NCBI GenBank assembly: GCA_016213265.1 | Contig: JACRBA010000074.1 | Coordinates: forward strand, 1-48,387 | DNA length: 48,387 nucleotides | Direction: 5' to 3' | Source of the DNA: Burkholderiales bacterium | Lineage (GTDB): Bacteria; Pseudomonadota; Gammaproteobacteria; Burkholderiales; Burkholderiaceae_C | Shown here: positions 26,997 to 35,210 of the stretch, piece after piece | Layout of the letters: every line of letters begins with the position of its first letter | Position numbering within the stretch: position 1 is the stretch's first letter | Position numbers and translations under genes: made by a program | Notes under the pieces: model-generated | What the model saw: the letters and a program-made list of their open reading frames with translations, nothing else | What the model was told of the DNA's origin: nothing | Databases searched by the model: none

Positions 26997-27394
26997 AGGC
27001 CGATGTCCGCCTGCTCGGCGGCTGGCTGCTGGGTGCCGCCGCGGTGGCCGTGGGCTATGTGCAGTGGGGCTGGCGCGGCGTGGTGCTGGCGCTCACCGTG
27101 GTGGTGTTCTGGCTGCTGCTGCAGTTCAGCCGAGCGCTGCGGGCCATGCGCGCGGCCGCCGGGGCACCCATGGGCACCGTGGCGAGCGCGGTGATGCTGC
27201 ATGCGCGGCTGAAGCCCGGCATGACACTGCCGCAGATCCTGCCGCTCACCGGCAGCCTGGGTGAGCGGCTGGCCGGGCAGCCCGAGACCTATGCGTGGCG
27301 CGATGCGTCGGGCGCGTGGGTGGAGGTGGCGCTGGAGGGGGGCCGCGTGACGCAGTGGGCATTGCGGCGCCCCGACGAGCCCGCCGCGCCCTGA
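26993..27394 (+). CDS. Small membrane protein of unknown function
   Basis: 133 residues with a GTG start overlapping the previous stop (GTGA). Two close hydrophobic helices (about residues 7-24 and 28-45) are followed by a soluble domain with MLHARLKPGMTLPQILPLTGSLGERL and VEVALEGGRVTQWALRRP. No family recognised. Probably the last gene of the radA unit; it ends tail to tail with the PEP-CTERM-like gene. Confidence 0.72.
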   Translation: MKADVRLLGGWLLGAAAVAVGYVQWGWRGVVLALTVVVFWLLLQFSRALRAMRAAAGAPMGTVASAVMLHARLKPGMTLPQILPLTGSLGERLAGQPETYAWRDASGAWVEVALEGGRVTQWALRRPDEPAAP

Positions 27395-27413
27395 CGGGGC
27401 GGTACCGGCTCGC

Positions 27414-27737
27414 TCAGCGCCGCGGGCGCCGGCGCAGTGCGGCCATGGCCAGCACCGCCAGGCCCGCCAGGCACATGGCGTAGGCGCTGGGCTCGTCCAG
27501 GCCCAGGGCGCTGGATGGGGCCGGCTCGGCGCGCTGGTCGGCATCGGCCGGCGTGGTGGCGGTCATGGTGCCGCCCGTCGCGGCCGCGTCGTGGCCCGCA
27601 GGTGCCATGGCCACGGCGCCGCGGCCGGCCGGGCCCGCGTTGGCGGCTGCAGTGGCTCCCGCCGCGGCCGGGACGGCCACGCCGACTGCGAGCAGGGCGC
27701 TCAGCAGGCAGGCAGCAAATCGTCGATGGGCCGTCAT
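27414..27737 (-). CDS. Small exported protein with PEP-CTERM-like sorting signal
   Basis: 107 residues. An N-terminal signal peptide (MTAHRRFAACLLSALLAVGVAVPAAAG) is followed by a low-complexity Ala/Gly/Thr region and a C-terminal sorting-signal layout: EPSAYAMCLAGLAVLAMAALRRRPRR. This has the EPS-x-Y-A box, one hydrophobic helix and an Arg-rich end. Canonical PEP-CTERM proteins have P-E-P; here the first proline is replaced (LDEPS). If functional, an exosortase would process it for surface or matrix export. The exosortase is not in this window. Confidence 0.7.
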   Translation of the reverse strand: MTAHRRFAACLLSALLAVGVAVPAAAGATAAANAGPAGRGAVAMAPAGHDAAATGGTMTATTPADADQRAEPAPSSALGLDEPSAYAMCLAGLAVLAMAALRRRPRR

Positions 27738-28095
27738 GGTGTCACACCCTCCACGGTGTTTCGTCTTCTCTTTTTCCGTCTGTCACGCCGACCGCCGACT
27801 TCGGCCCGTCCCCCATGCGTCAAGCGCCGGGGCAGCGAAGGCCAGCTGAGGGTGGTCAAGCGTTCAGGTCAGTGTCCGCCAAAGCACCAACTGTGAACAA
27901 CTGTAAGCACCGCTTGTCCTAGGGGGCGCACCACAGTGGCGCCACGCCGACGCGGCCGCTTTGTGACATTCGTCACGAACGGAACCCCCCTCGGCGCGGC
28001 GCGGGCGCCGCGCCGGACGCCCTGGGGTGCGGCCTTAAAATCGGCGCCCCGCCTGCCCACCCGGCAGGCCATATTCACGAGCAGGACTCATCGCC
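27738..28095. promoter_or_regulatory. 358-bp intergenic region upstream of ilvE
   Basis: No gene was seen. On the plus strand a TAAAAT box (28036-28041) lies about 55 bp before the ilvE start and may be its -10 element, with no convincing -35. An inverted repeat GTGAC-ATTC-GTCAC (27963-27976) sits some 60 bp further upstream, in a position suited to an operator. An AGCAGGA stretch precedes the ilvE ATG. The left part holds the promoter region of the PEP-CTERM-like gene. Confidence 0.35.
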
Positions 28096-29019
28096 ATGGG
28101 CATGGACGACCGCGACGGCAAGATCTGGATGGACGGGCAGCTGGTGGAGTGGCGCGACGCCAAGATCCACGTGCTGACCCACACGCTGCACTACGGCTGC
28201 GGCGCCTTCGAGGGCGTGCGCGCCTACGACGCCGAGGGCGGCACCGCGATCTTCCGCCTGCGCGAGCACACCGAGCGCCTGTTCAACTCGGCCAAGATCC
28301 TGCGCATGAAGATCCCGTTCAGCCTGCAGCAGGTGATGGACGCCCAATGCGAGGTCGTGCGCGCCAACGGCCTGAAGAGCGGCTACCTGCGCCCGCTGAT
28401 CTGGCTGGGCTCCGAGAAGCTGGGCGTGAGCCCCAAGGGCAACACGGTGCACCTGATGGTCGCAGCCTGGCCCTGGGGCGCCTACCTCGGCGAAGAGGGC
28501 ATGAAGCGCGGCATCCGCGTCAAGACCAGCAGCTACACCCGCCACCACGTCAACATCACGATGACGCAGGCCAAGACGGTGAGCAACTACACCAACTCGA
28601 TCCTGGCCAACATGGAGGCCACGGACGACGGCTACGACGAGGCGCTGCTGCTCGACCCGCAGGGGTTCGTCTCCGAGGGCGCGGGCGAGAACCTGTTCGT
28701 CATCAAGAACGGCGTGGTCTACACGCCCGATCTGTCGGCCGGCGCGCTCAACGGCATCACCCGCAACACCATCTTCGCCATCTGCCAGGACCTGGGCCTG
28801 AAGCTGGTGGAAAAGCGCATCACGCGCGACGAGGTCTACATCTGCGACGAGGCCTTCTTCACGGGCACCGCCGCCGAGGTGACGCCCATCCGTGAGCTGG
28901 ACCGCGTGGAGCTGGGCGCGGGCATGCGCGGCCCCATCACCGAGAAGATCCAGTCGGCCTTCTTCGACATCGTCAACGGCCGCAACGCCAAGTACGCCGA
29001 GTGGCTCACGCGCGTCTGA
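28096..29019 (+). CDS. ilvE: Branched-chain amino acid aminotransferase
   Basis: 307 residues. PLP-dependent final step of leucine, isoleucine and valine synthesis (2-oxoacid plus glutamate). Fold type IV: HYGCGAFEGVRAY near the N-terminus, PLP lysine K160 in MTQAKTVSNYTNSILAN, EGAGENLFVIKNG and EAFFTGTAAEVTPI near the end. Start ATG-GGC-ATG: the first ATG at 28096 is used; starting at the second would lose two residues. Followed after 44 bp by a small zinc-finger gene. Confidence 0.96.
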   Translation: MGMDDRDGKIWMDGQLVEWRDAKIHVLTHTLHYGCGAFEGVRAYDAEGGTAIFRLREHTERLFNSAKILRMKIPFSLQQVMDAQCEVVRANGLKSGYLRPLIWLGSEKLGVSPKGNTVHLMVAAWPWGAYLGEEGMKRGIRVKTSSYTRHHVNITMTQAKTVSNYTNSILANMEATDDGYDEALLLDPQGFVSEGAGENLFVIKNGVVYTPDLSAGALNGITRNTIFAICQDLGLKLVEKRITRDEVYICDEAFFTGTAAEVTPIRELDRVELGAGMRGPITEKIQSAFFDIVNGRNAKYAEWLTRV

Positions 29020-29063
29020 CGCGCCCGTCCGCCACCGCCTGTCCGCACTGACACCCGCCCGCC

Positions 29064-29279
29064 ATGAGCACCGCCACCCCGAGCACCGCCGTCGTCGAAG
29101 TCACCGCCCAGGACCTGCACGGCCAGGGCGTCGTCTTCTGCCCCAACCCGAAGATGACGCTGTGGAGCAACCACCCGCGCGTCTTCATCGACCTGGCGCA
29201 GGACGGCCAGGGCAAGTGCCCGTACTGCGGCACGGTGTACCGCCTGAAGGCCGGCGAGAAGCTCTCCGCCGGCCACTGA
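29064..29279 (+). CDS. zf-CHCC zinc-finger protein
   Basis: 71 residues with the zf-CHCC pattern related to NDUFS6: FCPNPKMTLWSNHPRVFIDL then GKCPYCGTVYRL. The ligands are C26, H37, C52 and C55 (the first Cys and the His lie before CPYC). In Burkholderiales this small protein is commonly encoded next to ilvE. Function unproven. Confidence 0.9.
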   Translation: MSTATPSTAVVEVTAQDLHGQGVVFCPNPKMTLWSNHPRVFIDLAQDGQGKCPYCGTVYRLKAGEKLSAGH

Positions 29280-29322
29280 GGCCGCCGTCCGGCCGGGCGG
29301 CTGGCCGTCGGGCCGGCCCGCC

Positions 29323-30303
29323 TCAGGCTTGCGCGCGCAGCGCCAGCAGGCAGGCCACCTGGCGCGCGATGGGGGCCGGCACCGGCAAGGTGCCGTCCAG
29401 CATGGCGCGCAGCGTACGGGCCGTGCCGTCCGCGTCGATGCCACCCGGCCAGGGCGGCGTGGGTGCCAGGCTGCCGCCCTGGGCGTCCACCGACAGCGCC
29501 TGCGACAGCTGGCCAGCCACAAACCACCGCAGCGCAGGCAGCCGGCGTGCATCGGCCACCGGCTCGCCCTCGGTGCCGCGCAGCAGCAGGGCCGTGGCGC
29601 TGGTGCAGGCCAGGAAATCGGCCAGGCTGGTGGCGTACTCCGGGTGGGTATGGTTCACCACCCGCACGGCCCCCGGCACGCCCGGCAGCAGCTTGGCCAG
29701 CGTGTGGCCCGAGTTGCGCACGCCCAGCACGGCGCGCAGCGCCAGCAGGGCCGCCAGCGAGGGGTGCAGCACGTCCACCGCCATGAACACCGGCTGCCCG
29801 GCGGCCCAGCGCGCATGCGCCTCGTCGGCGCTGGCCACGGGCGGCAGGCCCAGCGCGCTGAACACCTCGGCGCTGGTCACGCGGGCCGGGTCGCGCAGCG
29901 GGCCGTGCACCAGCACCGGCACGCCTTCGCGGGCCAGCAGCATGGCCAGCAGCGGCGTCAGGTTGGGCAGCTTGCGCGCGCCGTTGTAGCTGGGCAGCAC
30001 CACCGCAGTCGTGGGCGATTGCAGGGGCAGCGTGCGCGGCACCACGGCATCCATGAAGCCGGCCAGTTCCTCCGGCGTCTCGCCCTTGATGCGCATGGCC
30101 AGCGCGAAGCCGCCGCGTTCCAGGTCGCTCAGCTGGCCGTCCAGCAGCCGGGCCATGAGGTCGGCCGCCTGCGCGCGCGACAGCGAGCGTGCGCCGTCCT
30201 TGCCGCGGCCGATCTCCTTCAGGTAGGGCGCGATGGTGCCGGGCGGGGCCAGGGCCGCCGAGGCGGCGAGTGGCGCGGCAGTCGGTGCGGGGGGCGATGT
30301 CAT
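29323..30303 (-). CDS. ybiB: YbiB / TrpD2-family DNA-binding protein
   Basis: 326 residues with the fold of anthranilate phosphoribosyltransferase (TrpD): an N-terminal helical domain (IAPYLKEIGRGKDGARSLSRAQA and MRIKGETPEELAGFMDA) and an alpha/beta domain with VLPSYNGARKLPNLTP and RNSGHTLAKLLPG. YbiB/TrpD2 proteins lack the tryptophan-pathway activity and bind nucleic acid. The ATG at 30303 overlaps the nasA stop by one base (TGATG), so it is read as the last gene of the nitrate cluster. Confidence 0.87.
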   Translation of the reverse strand: MTSPPAPTAAPLAASAALAPPGTIAPYLKEIGRGKDGARSLSRAQAADLMARLLDGQLSDLERGGFALAMRIKGETPEELAGFMDAVVPRTLPLQSPTTAVVLPSYNGARKLPNLTPLLAMLLAREGVPVLVHGPLRDPARVTSAEVFSALGLPPVASADEAHARWAAGQPVFMAVDVLHPSLAALLALRAVLGVRNSGHTLAKLLPGVPGAVRVVNHTHPEYATSLADFLACTSATALLLRGTEGEPVADARRLPALRWFVAGQLSQALSVDAQGGSLAPTPPWPGGIDADGTARTLRAMLDGTLPVPAPIARQVACLLALRAQA

Positions 30304-33170
30304 CAGGGCGGCATTGTGGCCGGCACGGCGGCGGCCTGGGCGAGCCGCCGCAGCGTGGGCAGGCAGGAGCCACAGTTCGTGCCGCAGTGCAGGCGGGCCT
30401 GGGCGCAGGCCAGGCGCGCGTCGGCGCTGCCGGGCGTGGCGGCCAGCTCGGCCCGGACGGCCGCCTCGTCCACGTTGAAGCAGGTGCAGACCTGCGGGCT
30501 GCGCGGCGCCCCGCCGCGGCCGGCCAGCGCGCCGGGCACCAGCAGCTGGCGGGCCGGCCCGGGCAGCGGCTGGTCGCCTTCCAGCAGGCCGCGCAGCCAG
30601 GCCTCGCCGCTGGCGTCGCCGGCCAGCCACACGGCCTGCAGGCGTTCGACGGTGGCGCCCTCGGGGCCCGCCTCGCGCCGGACGCACAGTGCGCGCTGCT
30701 GCCCGCGCCGCGCATCGTGGTAGCTCAGCACCCCCGCGGCGTCCAGGCCGAAGGCGGCGCGCAGCGGCGCCAGCACGCGGTCGTCGGGGGCCTCGGCAGC
30801 GGCCGCGCGCAGCACCAGGCCCACGCGCGCCGCCCCGTCGCCTTCGCGCCCGAAGGGCAGCAGGCTGGCGTGGGCGAAGGCGGGCAGGCCGCCGTGCACC
30901 TGCGCGCGCACGGCGGACACCTGCTCGGCCGGCAGCCAGGCCAGCGCCACCAGCCGCCAGGGCAGCGCCACCTTCTCGATGGCCACCGCCGCGTGCTTGA
31001 GCGCCGGCTGCTTCGACTGCGGGCAGCGGGCGGGCGTGGTCAGCCCGTTCACGCCGGCCGTGGAGCGGCCGCCGCGGTCGGTGCCCTGCAGCACCTCGTC
31101 ACCCCAGTGCATGGCGATGAAGGCCTGGGTGGGCGCCACCGCCTCGCTGGCACGGGCGCTGAGCACGAGCTCGCCGCGGCGCGAGCGCACGCGCACCAGG
31201 TCGCCCTCGGCCAGGCGCAGCCGGGCCAGGTCCTGCGGGTGCAGGTCCACCGCAGGCAGCGCGTCGTGGCCGTACAGGCGGCCCAGCAGCCCGGTGCGGC
31301 TCATGCCGTGCCACTGGTCGCGCAGCCGGCCGGTGTTGAGCTGGAAGGGGTAGGCCGCATCGCGCGGCTCGGCCAGTGGCGCCACCGGCACGTCGGCGAA
31401 GGTGGCCCGGCCGTCGGCGGTGGGGAAGAGGCCGTCGGCGTACAGCCGGGTGCGCCCCTGCGTGGCGCCCTCCGGGAAGGGCCACTGCTGCGGGCCGTCG
31501 CGCTCGAGCCGGGCGTAGCTCAGGCCGGTGATGTCCAGGTCGCGGCCGCGGGTGGTCTCGCGGTGATCGTTCCACACGGCTTCGGGCGAGTCGTAGGCGA
31601 ACAGGGCGGCGCGCTCGGGCGCGATGCGCGCGGCGAGGCGCCGCGCCAGGTCGGCGGCGATGGCCCAGTCCGGCCGCGCCTGGCCGGCGGGCGGCACGGC
31701 GGCGCGCACGCGGCTGATGCGGCGCTCGCTGTTGGTGACGGTGCCCTCCTTCTCGCCCCAGGTGGCGGCGGGCAGCAGCAGGTCGGCATACCGCGCCGTG
31801 GCGGTGTGGGCGAAGGCCTCCTGCACGATGACGAACTCGGCACGCTCGAGCGCGCGCCGCACGGTGGCCTGGTCGGGCAGTGACTGGGCCGGGTTGGTGC
31901 ACGCGATCCACAGCGCCTTCACCTCGCCGTCCGCCGCGGCCTGGAACATCTCCACCGCGGTGCGCCCCGGGGCCGCGGGCACCATGGCGCCCAGGCGGTC
32001 CAGCCCCCACAGGCGCGCCACCTCGGCGCGGTGGGTGGGGTTGGCCAGGTCGCGGTGCGCCGACAGCAGGTTGGCCAGGCCGCCTACCTCGCGCCCGCCC
32101 ATGGCGTTGGGCTGGCCGGTGAGCGAAAAGGGCCCGGCGCCCGGGCGGCCGATCTGGCCCGTGGCCAGGTGCAGGTTGATCAGCGCCGCGTTGTTGGCGG
32201 TGCCGCTGGCGCTCTGGTTCAGGCCCTGGCAGTACAGCGACAGGGTGGGGCGCCGCCCCGCCGACGCCGCGGCCGGGTCGGCCAGGCCCGAGAACCAGCG
32301 CGCCGCGGTGACGATGTCGTCCTCGGCCAGCCCGGTGTGCCGGGCCGTCTCGCGCGGCGTGTGCTCGCGCACGCGCTGGCGCAGGGCGTCGAAGCCGCGG
32401 GTGTGGGCAGCGATGTAGGCGGTGTCGGCCAGGCCTTCCCACAGCAGCAGGTGCAGCATGCCGTGGAACAGGGCCACGTCGCTGCCCGGCAGCAGCTGAA
32501 GGTGCAGGTCGGCCGCCTCGGCGGTCTCGGTGCGCCGCGGGTCCACCACGATCCACTTCTGCGACGGGTTGGCGCGGCGCGCGTCCTCCAGCCGCCGCAT
32601 CAGGATGGGGTGGGCCCAGGCGAGGTGGCTGCCGGCGATGAACACCGTCTGCGCGAACGCCAGGTCCTCGTAGGCGCACGGGGGCGCGTCGGCCCCCAGC
32701 GTGGCCTTGTAGCCGGCCACGGCGCTGCTCATGCACAGGCGCGAGTTGGTGTCGATCTGGTTGGTGCCCAACAGTCCCTTCACCAGCTTGTTGAAGACGT
32801 AGTAGTCCTCGGTGAGCAGCTGGCCCGAGACGTACACGCCGATGGCGTCGGCGCCGTGCGCCGCGTGCACGGCCGCGAGGCGGTCGGCCGCCTCGTCCAG
32901 CGCGGCGTCCCAGCCCAGCGGCTGCGGCGCCTGCCCGCGCACCGCGCGCCGCAGCGGCTGCAGCAGGCGCGAGCCGGCGGCCAGGTGCGGCGCAGCGGTG
33001 AGGTGCAGCGTGGCGCCCTTGCTGCACAGCCGGCCGAAGTTGGCCGGGTGGTCGGGGTCGCCCCGCACGCCCGTGATCTGGTGGCCGTCGTGCTCGATGA
33101 GCACGCCGCAGCCGACGCCGCAGTAGCAACAGGTGGAACGGGTGGAGCGGGTAAATCCGGTCTCGGGCAT
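30303..33170 (-). CDS. nasA: Assimilatory nitrate reductase catalytic subunit
   Basis: 955 residues. Cytosolic Mo-bis-MGD enzyme reducing nitrate to nitrite. An N-terminal [4Fe-4S] site is visible at C14, C17, C21 and C49 (CCYCGVGC, GRLCSKG). The molybdopterin oxidoreductase domains include GSHLAWAHPI, LTGQPNAMGGREVGG and NTGRLRDQWHGMSRTG. A C-terminal BFD-like [2Fe-2S] domain has C895, C897, C929, C933 and C936 (CTCFNVDE, CGTNCGSC), the electron-entry type found in NADH- or flavoprotein-linked NasA. Starts 21 bp after the PilJ-box gene. Confidence 0.95.
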   Translation of the reverse strand: MPETGFTRSTRSTCCYCGVGCGVLIEHDGHQITGVRGDPDHPANFGRLCSKGATLHLTAAPHLAAGSRLLQPLRRAVRGQAPQPLGWDAALDEAADRLAAVHAAHGADAIGVYVSGQLLTEDYYVFNKLVKGLLGTNQIDTNSRLCMSSAVAGYKATLGADAPPCAYEDLAFAQTVFIAGSHLAWAHPILMRRLEDARRANPSQKWIVVDPRRTETAEAADLHLQLLPGSDVALFHGMLHLLLWEGLADTAYIAAHTRGFDALRQRVREHTPRETARHTGLAEDDIVTAARWFSGLADPAAASAGRRPTLSLYCQGLNQSASGTANNAALINLHLATGQIGRPGAGPFSLTGQPNAMGGREVGGLANLLSAHRDLANPTHRAEVARLWGLDRLGAMVPAAPGRTAVEMFQAAADGEVKALWIACTNPAQSLPDQATVRRALERAEFVIVQEAFAHTATARYADLLLPAATWGEKEGTVTNSERRISRVRAAVPPAGQARPDWAIAADLARRLAARIAPERAALFAYDSPEAVWNDHRETTRGRDLDITGLSYARLERDGPQQWPFPEGATQGRTRLYADGLFPTADGRATFADVPVAPLAEPRDAAYPFQLNTGRLRDQWHGMSRTGLLGRLYGHDALPAVDLHPQDLARLRLAEGDLVRVRSRRGELVLSARASEAVAPTQAFIAMHWGDEVLQGTDRGGRSTAGVNGLTTPARCPQSKQPALKHAAVAIEKVALPWRLVALAWLPAEQVSAVRAQVHGGLPAFAHASLLPFGREGDGAARVGLVLRAAAAEAPDDRVLAPLRAAFGLDAAGVLSYHDARRGQQRALCVRREAGPEGATVERLQAVWLAGDASGEAWLRGLLEGDQPLPGPARQLLVPGALAGRGGAPRSPQVCTCFNVDEAAVRAELAATPGSADARLACAQARLHCGTNCGSCLPTLRRLAQAAAVPATMPP

Positions 33171-33191
33171 GGGGCGGGGGTAGCGCGGCGG

Positions 33192-34025
33192 CTAGCCGGG
33201 CAATCGGGCGTAGAGGGTGGTCACCTGGTCCATCACCTGCAGGATGTTTTCGCTGGCGACGAACACGTTCTGGGCATCGCCGAAGGCCGGCGTGGCGCTG
33301 CGGCCGATGGCGCGGTCGAAGAACACCCATTGCTGTCGGGCCATGGCGAGCTGCTCGTGGATGACGGCGGTGGTCGGCGGGGCGGCGGCCAGGCGGTCCA
33401 GCCCCGCGATGAACTCGGCGCGCGCTGCCTCGATCTGCGCCGGGGCGTCGGTGCCGGGCAGGCGCCAGGCCAGCGCGAGGTGGAACTTGGCCATGCGCTG
33501 GCTCAGCATGCGCTGGCGGCCGGCCAGGTTGACCAGCGCACTGCCGGGCTTGCCGGCCTGCTGCTCCAGCTGGGCCGTGCCCTGCTGGGCGAGCACCAGC
33601 ACCTGCTCATCGAGCTGTAGCAGGCGCTGTGCGGCGGCGGTGCTGGGCTTCGTGCCCACGAGCACGCCCTTGTAGTCGCTCCAGGCCGCCTCGAGCTGGC
33701 CATAGGTGGCGCGCACGGCCGGCTGGGCGGCGAAGGCCTTGAGCTCGAAGAGCTGGCGGTCGAAGCTGGCCATGGACTCGGCCAGCACCTTCTCGGCCCG
33801 CGTGGCCTCGATCTGCTGGCCCAGCGCCAGCCAGGCCTTGCTCAGGCGCTGGCTGAGCATGCGCTGGCGGCCGGCCTTGTTGATGGCGTCGTTCAGGTCG
33901 GTGACTTCCGCGCGCAGCGGCAGGGCGGCGGCCGCGGCGCCGCCAGCGGCCCAGGCGAGCACGTGGCGGCGGTTCAGGCGGGAAGGGGCAGAGGCGGCGA
34001 GAGGGCGGGCAGGCAGGCGGGTCAT
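33192..34025 (-). CDS. Tat-exported protein with two PilJ/NarX-type sensory boxes
   Basis: 277 residues. The N-terminus has twin arginines and a hydrophobic stretch (SRLNRRHVLAWAAGGAAAAALP-), cleaved near LRA-EV, so export by the Tat system to the periplasm is likely. The mature part holds two copies of the box GRQRMLSQR (residues 52-60 and 169-177), each leading a long helix, as in the type IV pili methyl-accepting chemotaxis N-terminal (PilJ) family and like the P-box of nitrate sensors. No transmitter or kinase domain. Start 34025 is chosen for the signal peptide. Its place between nirD and nasA suggests nitrate or nitrite binding. Confidence 0.8.
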   Translation of the reverse strand: MTRLPARPLAASAPSRLNRRHVLAWAAGGAAAAALPLRAEVTDLNDAINKAGRQRMLSQRLSKAWLALGQQIEATRAEKVLAESMASFDRQLFELKAFAAQPAVRATYGQLEAAWSDYKGVLVGTKPSTAAAQRLLQLDEQVLVLAQQGTAQLEQQAGKPGSALVNLAGRQRMLSQRMAKFHLALAWRLPGTDAPAQIEAARAEFIAGLDRLAAAPPTTAVIHEQLAMARQQWVFFDRAIGRSATPAFGDAQNVFVASENILQVMDQVTTLYARLPG

Positions 34026-34210
34026 GGCGCGGTCCGGTGAGGTGGGGCGACAGGCGCACCCAGCCAGCAGCCGGCGCGCACGAGGCCGCCAGTGAACGCG
34101 CGCTGGCGCGCCGCGTCCTTTCACCGCATCAAGAATTCGCCCGTCCGTGGCGGGTGGCGGCAGAAACTCCACGCTCCGTGCCCTTGCGCCTGGCCCGCGT
34201 TTGCGCGCCG

Positions 34211-34600
34211 TCAGGCCGGCGTGCCGCAGCGGCGGGCAGGCCCCGCCACGGGCAGCGGCAGATCGGTGCCCAGCCGGGCCAGCTCATCGGCGTCCAGGTG
34301 CACGACGCCGTCGACCACCTGCACCGCGAAGCGCGGCGTGCAGCCCTCGTCCGGCGCCTGCGCGTGGCCGTCGGCCAGGCCGATCGTCCAGTTGTGCAGC
34401 GGGCAGGCCACCTGGCGGCCGAACACGATGCCCTGGCTGAGCGGGCCGCCCTTGTGCGGGCAGCGGTCGAGCAGGGCGAACACCTCGTCCTGGTCGTTGC
34501 GGAACACGGCCACGGCCGCGCCCTGGGCGCGGGTGACACGGCGGGCGCCGAGCACGGGGATGTCCTCGACGCGGCAGATGGGGGTCCAGGTGGGGGTCAT
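34211..34600 (-). CDS. nirD: Nitrite reductase [NAD(P)H] small subunit
   Basis: 129 residues. A Rieske-like domain that partners NirB in reducing nitrite to ammonium. The full Rieske ligand set is visible: C47-x-H49 (RCPHKGGPL) and C66-x2-H69 (ACPLHNW). Some NirD proteins have lost these ligands; this one keeps them. Start ATG at 34600 (MTPTWTPICRVEDIP); the longer frame is less likely. It is 610 bp downstream of nirB, an unusual gap filled by a large palindrome. Confidence 0.93.
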   Translation of the reverse strand: MTPTWTPICRVEDIPVLGARRVTRAQGAAVAVFRNDQDEVFALLDRCPHKGGPLSQGIVFGRQVACPLHNWTIGLADGHAQAPDEGCTPRFAVQVVDGVVHLDADELARLGTDLPLPVAGPARRCGTPA

Positions 34601-34695
34601 GGGGTGTGGGTGAGTCGTAGGGCGGGGGGTCAACAGGTGCTGTGCACAGGTGAGAGCGCGCATGCGGTGGCTGGGTCCCGCCGGTGATCATTCGT

Positions 34696-35141
34696 CCGCG
34701 GCCCTGGCGGCGCCTGGGCTGCCCTGCGCTGCTCGGGCCGGAAGGCCGCGGCCGAACTCGCTGCGCTCACTGCGTTCGCTGCGCTCTGCACCGGCCGCGA
34801 GTCAGACAGGGAGGCGCGCTGACGCGCGCGCCTTCCGGCCCTGCGCTGCTCGGCGCTCCCCAAATCGCACCGGCGGGCCCCAGCCACCGCATGCCGATAG
34901 CGCAGTGCAGGCGGCCCGGGCCGTTCGCCACACGGGTGAACGAGGACGGTGGCAGGCAGGCGGGGCGGCGATTTCGGCCGCGCCGAGAAGCGCAGGGTGG
35001 CCGGCCGCGCGCGCCAGCGCGCTTCGTGAACTGACTCGCGCGACTGTTCGAGCGCAGCGAACGCAGTGAGCGCAGCGAGTTGAGCGCGGGCCGGCCGCCC
35101 GAGCATCGCAGGGCAGCCCCGGCCCACGGCTGGGGCCGCGG
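34696..35141. repeat. 446-bp imperfect palindrome between nirB and nirD
   Basis: Two inverted arms share an axis near 34918, where CGGCCCGGGCCG (34912-34923) is itself palindromic. The best part is a perfect 32-bp inverted match, 34755-34786 against 35050-35081, made of CTGCGCTCACTGCGTTCGC-like bases. Outward, GGGCTGCCCTGCG and GCTCGGGC recur in inverted form, as does CCGCGGCCC (34696-34704 and 35133-35141). Inward, CGCGAGTCAG and CTCGGCGC recur, then the arms diverge. Open frames here are composition artefacts (repeated LRS). The whole gap 34601-35210 holds no credible gene. Confidence 0.85.
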
Positions 35142-35210
35142 CCGCATGAGCCGTACCGCCTGCCCGCCGCCGTCCGGGCGCGTCCACCTTCGATCTGCAT
35201 CCGCAACGCA

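Noticed and set aside
34650-35147. Open frames on both strands reading LRSLRSLRS-type peptides
   Set aside because: They mirror each other because the DNA is a palindrome; no ribosome sites and no protein-like composition.
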